NCBI GenBank assembly: GCA_033557835.1
Contig: JAWQRO010000319.1
Span: 1 to 43,182 of the forward strand
Direction of reading: 5' to 3'
Source of the DNA: Helochares maculicollis
Taxonomy: Eukaryota; Arthropoda; Insecta; Coleoptera; Hydrophilidae
Length of the DNA: 43,182 nt
Below, in pieces: positions 35,422-43,182 of the stretch. The translations under genes were made by a program, and so were the position numbers. The notes beneath the pieces are model-generated. The model searched no databases, was not told where the DNA came from, and worked only from the letters and a program-made list of their open reading frames with translations. Each line of letters opens with the position of its first letter. The first letter of the stretch is position 1.

Positions 35422-38134
35422 ATTATTAGATGTAGGAAGTTGCAAGTTTTATTAAAAAATAAAATAAATGAAGAGGTAGTTTATTATAAAAAATACAAAA
35501 AAATAGGAAACAACTAAGAAGTTGATCGGAAGTGTTTATATTAAAAAGGATAAGATATGCGATGTAAATAAAGTGAAAAATCAGTAAAAAAACAGATGCT
35601 AGTTTTTTTCCTGATGAGGTTGTATTGTTATAGTAAAGCAATAGAGGCAATACGATTTCATGACATTTTAGGTATACAATGATAACTTGTAACCTTAGCG
35701 TAACTAAAATTAAAAAAAATGTATATTGAATTTGTTATTCATGCCCTGTATATGCATGTATCCCTTTTGGAAATAAAAAGTAGATAGTTATGTCCAAAGT
35801 ATTATATAAAATGAACTATTTAGTTTAGAGTACTTGTTGTTATGAATTTCCAGAACTGTGAAAATATCGGATGTGTGAATGGCTGAGGAAACAGACTCTA
35901 CTGTGTTCTTTGTTCCTTCAATAATAATAATATTTGTTAGGCTGGACAATATTTGTCGACGTTATCATGTATATCATAATAGTCATTGTAAAACAGTTAT
36001 TATCAAAATATTTAATTTACGTAAAGAGCGATACAATGCAGTACATGATTGTTTGAACGTTTATCGAATTTGAATCCAAATTGTTTATAAGTATTTAGTA
36101 ATTCTTAATTACAATACTATAATGTATGCATTTTGACAATCAAGTTTGTATATGCTTTCATTTCGATTTGAAAAAATAATAATTAAATATTCAGTGTACC
36201 CTACAAATATTGTCCAAACACTGAATTTAAAGGCATAGCAAACGTCAGACTTTGTAGCAATAATTTAATGAATAAGTGATTATTTTGTTTAGTTACTTTT
36301 AAAATAGAAATAATTAAAAAATACCATGACGTATGCTTTGCCCTAATTTTCAGCCAAACATATTAAAAAATAAAATAGTAATTAGTGTACAATTATTTTT
36401 ATATCATTGACCAATCAAGTTACGCTTTTTTGTCGATGTATATAAATTTGCAGTTGTTATTTTCTTGTTATTGACGTACGCAATTCGTTCACGTTCAAAC
36501 ATCCCTAGTATTAAAAGTACGTGGTGAAGGATGTACATTTGTGAATATGTTGAATTGAATCGTTTGAATGATTGATTGACACATTCATTACTTGTTATCT
36601 TTTATAATTTGGGAATTTTTGCTGGATTTTTTTTTAATATTCGGTACCTCATTCAACATCCGCATTTCAATTCATATCAATTACTTGCATTCTTTATTAT
36701 ACTTTTTATTAACAAACCGAAGAAGATGGATTTGAAGCATAACCATCAACTGATCTTTATGATCAGTAAAAATTCTCAAAGCGAACCTACAATGTGTCAA
36801 ACAATCTATCTTTGGTAAGAATTGTACATTTCAAGATACTAGTTAAGATAATCATATATTGTAAAATTCCTTTTTTTATTAATTATTATTGTTTTATTTT
36901 AAGAGGTTTTCTTTAATTGATTTAGTGATATTTGTTTGTATACAATCAATCATAAAAATAAATCAACATTATCTAATATATCGAACATTCAGACTCTCGT
37001 GTCTCGACAGGAGCTTTAAGAATTGTTGAGTACAATGTTCTTTCATTTTTTTATGATTATTACATTGTAAATACCATATTTTATCCTGACAAGCACACCT
37101 ACCTATAACTATGTAATCAATTAATATTTAAAATAAATAGAATCTATGCAAAAATGTGTGTTATTATGATACTACTTAACCTAATTATATCCATCTATAA
37201 TTTTGAATAAAGGTTCTTTATGCCCACTGGGCCAATTTTTTCCCACATAGCAATTATTGCTTGGAAATAAATATAATAATTGGATGCCAATTGAAATTTG
37301 TAACATCAAAAAATTGAAATGTTGATACTACACTAATATTACTTTCTCCCTTTCATTAGCAAAATGAGATATACAGTAAATTACTTAATAAATATTTTGA
37401 TCTACTTCTCTTAGGTCTTAAACCACACATTTCTATTCATAAATTTTGTTATATAATTGCACAGAAGATATGAACCTTATTCCATATTTACTAGCAACAA
37501 ATAATGGTCATAAATAAAACAACTTCTATATATGAGAAAGTCCATGCTATAACTGAAAAAGATTAAATATGTTTTTAGTACATTTTGAATTGTTTTTTCT
37601 ACATGACAAAAGCAATAATGTGCCATTTTATCTTTATTTATTATATTGTCTGTTGTCTTTATGTAAAATTGTGAAAACTAAATTAACACTAAATGAAAAG
37701 AAATAATTTATTTTATACATTACATTTATAAAAGTACTTGTCTGTTTTTAAAACTAAAGTTATGTAAGTATGCCACTTCAATTTAATTATAAATATAAAC
37801 AACGATTTCACTTACAATTTCTTGATATATATATGCCCTTATATTCAAATAATACTATGAAGCAACGAAAGCAATAAAAATTATCTTTTTTAGACTTACT
37901 TTTATTATTGTTTATGACAAAGCAAAAGAAATCATTTAAAAACCATTCATACCTAATAAATTTGTAATAAGCTTGAAATAAAACTTGCAAAGCATCAAAT
38001 GAGCCAAGTAATAATTTTACAAATTTCACATACAATGACAAAATAATGTTCAATCTTCCTGTTAAGCCCAAAGTGTCTTCATTTTTTATACTTTTAGGCT
38101 GATTTCAATATAAGAATCAATTGCATCAGATATA
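35422..38134. other. Intergenic region between TOX and the RS-domain gene
   Basis: 2.7 kb of very AT-rich DNA that includes the TOX 3' UTR and the promoter and 5' UTR of the RS-domain gene. Only short chance frames occur. A minus-strand ATG at 38071, 63 bases from the RS-gene start, opens 87 codons but no downstream exons could be found. Confidence 0.6.
35463..35777 (+). promoter_or_regulatory. Candidate poly(A) signals for the TOX transcript
   Basis: AATAAA hexamers lie at 35463-35468, 35567-35572 and 35772-35777, within about 360 bases after the TOX stop codon. The DNA is AT-rich, so such hexamers are frequent by chance. Which one is used, or whether the 3' UTR runs further, cannot be told from sequence. 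Confidence 0.3.
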
Positions 38135-40271
38135 ATGGACGATTTTCTTGAAAGCTATCTGCATCATGAAAGAAGCAAAACAAGTTTGGATCAAGCAAGT
38201 AAAACAATAGTTGAAAAAAGTGACGAAATTTCTAAGGACCGTAAGCTAAAGAAATGTACAAAGGAAAATGTAGAGAAATCATCTACATCCTTAACTTCAA
38301 ACTCATCATATTGGTGCAGTACCTGCTCTTGTTGCAACTATTCGCAGTCATCGACTAAATCATGCTCAAAATTGAAATCAGTGGAAGGTCTGGAAAAGTC
38401 CAAATCAAAAGAAGTTTTAAGAGAAATAGATGATTCAAAACTAGAATCCACAAAGTCGAGGAAATCATCCACCTCAAAACAAGGTTCAATTGCGAAACCA
38501 TCAAAAGCGGAAATACCATTAAAAACAAAAAGCTCAAGACACTCTCCAGATACAAAGTCTTCAAGACTGAAAAAATCTCCAAGAGCAAATAGATCCCCAA
38601 AATTAGGACACTCATCGAATGCAAGAAAATTTTGTAAAACAACGATATGTGAAAAAACAAATTCAGCTCCAAGAACAAAACGATCTTCAAAATACAGAAG
38701 TTCATCAAGAACAAGGTCATCAAAAACAAGAAGGTCATCAAAAACAAGAAGGTCATCAAAAACAAGAAGCTCATCAAAAACCAGATCATCAAAAACAAGA
38801 AGGTCATCAAAAACAAGAAGGTTATCAAAATCAAGAAGGTCATCGAAAACAAGATCTTCAAGAACAAGAGATTCTTCAAGATCAAGAAGTTTTTCAAGAA
38901 CAAGAAGATCTTCAAGAAGTAGAGAATCGCCAAAAGCAAGAAGGTGTTCAAGAAGAGAGTTTTCGAGATCGAGTTCTTCAAAATCGAAAACATCTTCAAA
39001 AACTACAACGTCATCAAAAACCAAGCGTTCGTCAAATGTAAAAAGTTCTTCTTCCGATAAAAAATCTTCACGAAGATGTTCAAAGTCGAGTCGAACTCTC
39101 CGAACAGCAAGCTCTTCAGGCCACAGCTATTCAGACAGCAGATCTTCAAACAACAGGTCTTTAAGAACAAGTCGTTCTGTAAAATCAAACAGTTCTTCAA
39201 ACAGAAACAGCCCATCAAGCTCAAAAGCTTCAAGAATCAACCGCTTTTCAAGAACATATTCAAGAAGAAGAAGGTTTTCGAGAATAAAACGTTCTATGAG
39301 AAGAAAAAGAAGTTCGAGATCGGCTAATTCCTCATATAAAAGCTATTCAAGGGAAAAGAGTCCTACAAAATATCGAGAAGAAAGGAGTTCTTCAAAAGGA
39401 AGAAAAGCTTCAAGAAGATATGCTTCCAGAAAAACTTCAAGACAAGCGGCTTCAAGAAGGCGTTCATTAAGGAGAAGATCTTTAAGAAGAAAGTCTCTCA
39501 GAAATCGATCAATAAATAGGTCTTTCAGACGAAGGTCTTTAAGAAAAAGATCGTCAAGACCAAAGTCTCCTCGAATACAAAGGTTTTCACAAATACGATC
39601 TATAAGAAGAAGATATTTAAGTATAAGGAGACCTTTAAAAGCAGAAAGATATTCAAAAACTATTAGCTCGTCTCTATCGCGGAGCTCACAAAGAACAAGC
39701 GACACTCCAAGGACAAAATGCTCTACAAGATCAAAAAGCCGTTCAAAATCTACACGATCTTTTAGCACAAGTAGATCTTCAAGAAAAAGCACTTCAGAGT
39801 TAAGGAGAAATAAATCGCGAAGAAGATTTTCGTCAGCAAGGCGCAGTTATAGCCGCAACACTTCAAGAATAAGAGACTCTTCAAGAACAAGAAGCTCTTC
39901 ACGAGCAAGAGATTCTTCCAGAAGAAAAAGTTCTTCTACAACAAGAGGGAGCCCAAGAGGAAGTTACTATAGTAGAATAAGACACTCTCCAATATCAAGA
40001 CGATCTTCTAGAATAAGAAGATCTTCTCGAAGAAGACGAAGCATATCAAGGACAAATAATTCTTCTAGATCCAGATATATTTCAAGGTCCAGAAAGTCTT
40101 CTAGATCAATGAACTCTTCGAGAGCAAGGACAAGAAGTGTTTCAAAAAGAAGGTCCCTATCAAGAAGAAGTATTTCGAGATCGAGAATACACTTAAGATC
40201 AAGAAGATCATCACAAAGAAGGAGATATTCAAGATCACCATCGATTAATAGTCGTTCAATTCCGTCAGCAG
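38135..40271 (+). CDS. RS-domain gene, exon 1
   Basis: This exon contains the start codon and 712 codons plus one base, ending GCAG|gtaata. Splicing to 40419 gives SIPSA-ESPVKKIKHSK in frame. If the intron is retained, the frame runs on to the TAA at 40328-40330, giving a 731-residue protein. Nearly all of the exon after about 38450 encodes Arg/Ser/Lys. The DNA is strongly purine-rich on the + strand (repeated tcaagaa and tcaaaaacaagaagg), so other frames also stay open; these are compositional shadows. A 5' untranslated exon may end at the possible acceptor acttttag at 38090-38097. Confidence 0.88.
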
Positions 40272-42691
40272 GTAATATCCAAGTATTAGCGGCAACAAAT
40301 GTTAATTCTAACCCATTATTTAAATTATAAGAACTTAAGGACCCTCACCAGAGGATTATTTATTATTTACATTAATACTCATATGTCGCGCTTCTTATGT
40401 ATTGGGTTTTTCTTCCAGAATCGCCCGTAAAGAAAATCAAACACTCTAAGTATGAAAGAAGTCCAAAATATTGCAAATCTTCACAATCAAACAAAGGTAC
40501 TAAATATGAGAAATCAAAATCCGACAAGTCTTCGAAATCAAATTTTACTTCAACATCAGGAATAGTATCCAAATTAAGTAAAGCAGCAACACTCAATAAA
40601 ACTGAAAAGCTAAGTAGCTCGTCCAAATCAAAAATTGATTCCCAATCAAATCGAAACTCGGGATCAAAACCAAACTCAGAATCAAAAATAAAGCAAGCTA
40701 TAAAAAAAGATGAAGGGGTTGTAGAAGTTGTTGCTACAAAAAATCAGAATTCATCAGAAAATCAGGTATCTACAGAAATGTTCACGGCTTGTGAAATAGT
40801 CACAACGAATTCTGCAATAGATACACATTCCGAGATGGAAAAATCTCCGACTTGTAATTCCGCATTAACAGTAACAGAAAGTGAGGAAAAGAACGAGAAA
40901 TCAGAAAAACAGCAGGCATCTACAGTAAAAACTAAACGTGCTCGGAAGACTATGTTGCAATATGTCATTAATTTTTTTACTAATCGCAAAAGGAAACCAA
41001 AAGGATGTGTAAGTAACTTTTCATTGTACCATTTATTAAGAATTAAAGGTAATTTCTATTCTTAAGGTAAATTTAGCTCAATTATACAACTCTAATTTTT
41101 TCTCCACAGGTCCATGAGATAACAAATCCTCAAGAGCATCATCAGCAATCTAAGGATTCTTCTAAGACTCGTCAAAGTCGTCCACCATTACTTCCAACGC
41201 CAACATATATTCGTCCTCCTCCTGTGAAACTTCCTCTGCCTACTCCTCAATTATATGGGCCAAAATTAACTGCGCTCCCTAAACAGCAAAGACCACCCCT
41301 TCTTCCTCTTCCCGCTTCTTATCAACAAAGGTATTCGGAGAACTTACAACAATTACCTTCAAGAGCGTATCCATTAAGTTCACATGCACTACATCAACAA
41401 ATTTTTCTAGGTAAGCACTGTCCATCTACTTCTGAAACAAAATCAGACCAATATGAAAGTTATCCACAATGGACTCATGGAACAGAATACTCTCAAATGA
41501 ACAGTCCGTCAGCGGTTGGATCCACAAATTTACCTCTAGAATTTCAACAAAACCCACATAGTCACTCAAAGCAACCACCTTTATGTAACGATCAAGCATT
41601 TTTCCAGAACCCATTCTTACCATTTGCAACAGAACCTCCGACGAGTAAGCCCCCTAAATATTTTGAGCCTCTCCCGCCCTTTGGAATGTCGCACGCAGCT
41701 CATATGCTTGGGCCAACTCTTCTTTCTCCTAAACTTTGTAGACCATTTCAGCCCTCTTCCAGTGTTTCGTTACCATCACAATCATACCATCAACAATATC
41801 TAACAAATGAAGCATATTCCTTTTATCCTTCTGCAATGCTTCAGCCACCTCCTTTGCCTCCTGAATTACCACCTTCACAACCTGAACGACCACCGTTACC
41901 CCCAGGATCCCCTCCTGTTTCGTCCAAACTAACCAGACAACTATTGCCGTTGTCTGAGCAACCACCTTTACCTCTTGGGTCCCCACCTACACAACCTAAA
42001 ACAAAACGTTCTAATACTAATAAGCCAGCATTAGCGCATGAGTCGAATGAACAAATATATGAGTGGCTTGAACAAATTCCTTTACCGCCTACTCCTAATT
42101 CTCTACATTCTGATGACCCATGTAGTCCTTTCACAAAGCTTAATGCACCAACTACGCAATCTGGTTCTTCATGTCATTCACATGAACCACTTAATTTAAA
42201 ATCTGAACATTCCAATCTATTACATGACCAACCACATACATCATCCAAAGCACCAAATTCATATTCCTCAGAACCACATCAAACGTGTTTTAAAGAACAA
42301 AGATCTGACAACGAAGGTACAGAGCTCATACAGCTTTTATCTCTTCAACCGGCTGAGAAAGGAATTCCAGTACCCGTACAAGAAGTTCAAGATATTTTTA
42401 ATAGTCTCTCTCCATACTTATTCCACAAGTTATCTCATAAGCTATTAGATGAATTTTATGAGGTAGTTAGTAATCCAGCAGAAACTTATCCTGAAAGTAG
42501 CAATATAAAGTCAGACGAGCAACAGATTGAAGAGTCGAATAAGCAAAAACAATGCACTGAAGAGCTCAAGGAACAATACGAATCTGCAGAGGAATTACAG
42601 GATGAACACCAATCATTTGTAACAATACCTTCAACTAATGATGAAACTCTTGTGGATGTGTCACCAAAGTTCTCGTGCCATCAATCTGAAG
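38135..42691 (+). CDS. Giant RS-domain / proline-rich protein, 3' end beyond window
   Basis: The gene is not recognised. Three exons (38135-40271, 40419-41008, 41110-42691) join in frame through GT..AG introns of 147 and 101 bases and encode at least 1436 residues. The start is the ATG at 38135, with an in-frame TAA at 38111. Residues 1-104 are Ser/Lys-rich with a cysteine cluster (WCSTCSCC, about 60-67). Residues about 105-705 form a very long RS domain made of RSS, SRS, KTRRSS and SRTRDSS units. Residues 713-909 are Lys/Ser-rich and end in a basic segment. Residues 910-1436 are Pro/Gln-rich with PPLPP runs (about 1153-1182) and a helical-looking block (about 1314-1365). RS domains are typically phosphorylated and mediate contacts in splicing or nuclear speckles; that role is inference here. 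No RRM, zinc finger or enzymatic domain is visible. A donor at 42692 (GAAG|gtaagt) shows the gene continues. Confidence 0.85.
38690..38870 (+). repeat. Coding 18-bp tandem repeats within the RS domain
   Basis: Near-perfect copies of TCATCAAAAACAAGAAGG occur in a row, with 9- and 12-base variants between them. They encode SSKTRR-type hexapeptides. The surrounding RS sequence is built of more diverged units, so this block is the most recently expanded part. Confidence 0.85.
40419..41008 (+). CDS. RS-domain gene, exon 2 (Lys/Ser-rich)
   Basis: The acceptor is gggtttttcttccag and the donor TGT|gtaagt. Two bases complete a Glu codon, and 196 codons follow, ending in phase 0. The sequence is Lys/Ser/Asn-rich (KYEKSKSDKSSKSN) with a more acidic middle (MEKSPTCNSALTVTESEEKN) and a basic C-terminal segment KRARKTMLQYVINFFTNRKR that could be a short amphipathic or nuclear-targeting element. 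The whole exon stays open in the frame set by exon 1, which supports the join. Confidence 0.85.
41110..42691 (+). CDS. RS-domain gene, exon 3 (Pro/Gln-rich)
   Basis: The acceptor is ttttttctccacag and the donor GAAG|gtaagt, with 527 codons plus one base. It begins VHEITNPQEHHQQ and becomes proline-rich with PPLLP, RPPPVKLPLPTP and PPPLPPELPPSQPERPPLPP motifs, which resemble ligands of SH3 or WW domains. Near the end, QEVQDIFNSLSPYLFHKLSH followed by KLLDEFYEVV is the only stretch that looks folded (helical). It then turns acidic and Gln/Glu-rich. The ATG/GTG region at 41224 is internal, not a separate gene start. Confidence 0.85.
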
Positions 42692-42850
42692 GTAAGTCAA
42701 TTTCATACTTCTATTTGGGTTTTACATGTTTAACCTCTATAATTTTTCAACAAATTTTACATTCCTGTAATACTATATGATTCCGGTCAAACCGTTTGAG
42801 GTGGAACGATGAAATTTGGCAATTGGGTGTTATCACAAAAACCTTGAGTA

Positions 42851-43182
42851 CGAGGTGTGTTCAATAAGTATCGCGAATTTTGAACTTTTACGGGTTTCGT
42901 ATATTCGAAGTTCGATTTTTTTTGTGGCGTTATGTTGGTACACATGTCTCGCACTTATACCGACAAGTTCGGCCAATTTGAATGTTCAGTTAATTGTTAA
43001 CAGCTGCTTTGCTTGCACGTGTTTTGGCTCGTCTTCGATTTTTACCTATTCAAAGAAATGGATCAAAGAACCTGTATCAAATTTTGTGTGAAAAACAAAA
43101 TTAAGTGCGCGGATGCATTCCGAATGTTGACTGTGGCATACGGAGAAGCTACCTTGGACCGAAGCAACGTTTATCGGTGGTA
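42851..43182 (+). mobile_element. mariner-type DNA transposon, 5' part
   Basis: A TA dinucleotide (42849-42850), the mariner target site, is followed by a terminus-like sequence CGAGGTGTGTTCAATAAGTA. About 200 bases of 5' non-coding DNA come next, then an open transposase frame. The 3' end lies outside the window, so the second terminal repeat cannot be checked. The opening of the transposase carries no stop or frameshift, unlike every other mariner relic in the window, so this is likely the youngest insertion here. Confidence 0.82.
43058..43182 (+). CDS. mariner transposase, N-terminal fragment
   Basis: An ATG at 43058 opens 41 codons, plus two bases, with no stop before the window ends. 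The reading includes IKFCVKNKIKCADAFRMLTV, AYGEATLD and SNVYRWY, the first helix-turn-helix of mariner transposases, which binds the terminal repeats. Catalytic residues would lie further on and cannot be judged. The host intron context suggests a selfish insertion. Confidence 0.85.
   Translation, partial: MDQRTCIKFCVKNKIKCADAFRMLTVAYGEATLDRSNVYRW

Larger units (their letters stand above)
42692..43182 (+). other. Intron 3 of the RS-domain gene, partial
   Basis: It begins with a consensus donor (gtaagt) and runs off the window. From 42851 onward it is occupied by the 5' part of a mariner element in the same orientation as the host gene. Confidence 0.7.

Noticed and set aside
41426..42134. Minus-strand frames over exon 3 of the RS-domain gene
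   Set aside because: They are shadows of the proline-rich plus-strand exon, whose frame is fixed by splice junctions on both sides.
1..43182. tRNA, rRNA, CRISPR or endogenous viral sequence
   Set aside because: A scan by eye found no cloverleaf-type tRNA, no rRNA segment, no spaced direct-repeat array and no convincing viral gene. A covariance-model scan would be needed to exclude small RNAs.

Overview
The window looks like nuclear DNA from an arthropod, most likely an insect. It is AT-rich, its genes are split by GT..AG introns, and it carries several mariner-type transposon relics, a LINE fragment and a TTAA-flanked non-autonomous DNA transposon. I see no bacterial operons, CRISPR arrays, rRNA genes or tRNA genes. 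The species or order cannot be fixed from the sequence alone.

Two host genes are supported, both on the + strand. The first is a TOX-family HMG-box gene. Seven coding exons run from 10060 to 35421 (10060-10137, 20789-21319, 27316-27431, 31223-31358, 31497-31889, 34212-34456, 35358-35421). Every junction keeps frame, and the exons encode 520 residues ending at a TAA. The N-terminal coding exon or exons were not found and probably lie left of the window, so positions 1-10059 are best read as upstream intron or 5' region. The protein has the N-terminal TOX motif (FHTPSFGDEEFDIP), polyglutamine tracts, a lysine-rich nuclear signal, a complete HMG box and a Cys/His-rich C-terminus like that of vertebrate TOX3/TOX4.

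The second gene starts at 38135, 2.7 kb downstream. Its first exon encodes an exceptionally long arginine/serine (RS) domain. Two further exons (40419-41008, 41110-42691) add a Lys/Ser-rich segment, a proline-rich region and a short helical-looking block. At least 1436 residues are encoded here and the gene continues past the right edge. No RNA-binding domain is visible, and I do not recognise the gene.

The non-coding space holds most of the mobile DNA. From left to right: the end of a TTAA element (1-264), an antisense mariner relic (about 900-1560), an antisense LINE reverse-transcriptase fragment (about 1860-2870), a 16-bp minisatellite (6364-6548), a sense mariner pseudogene (13394-14456), an antisense mariner relic (22150-22570), a near-complete TTAA element (23157-24040), an antisense mariner fragment (28270-28395), a sense mariner relic with one recognisable terminus (33262-33890), and the 5' end of a mariner with an open transposase frame running off the window (42851-43182). 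The remaining introns are mostly AT-rich DNA with scattered GC-richer islets that may be regulatory.
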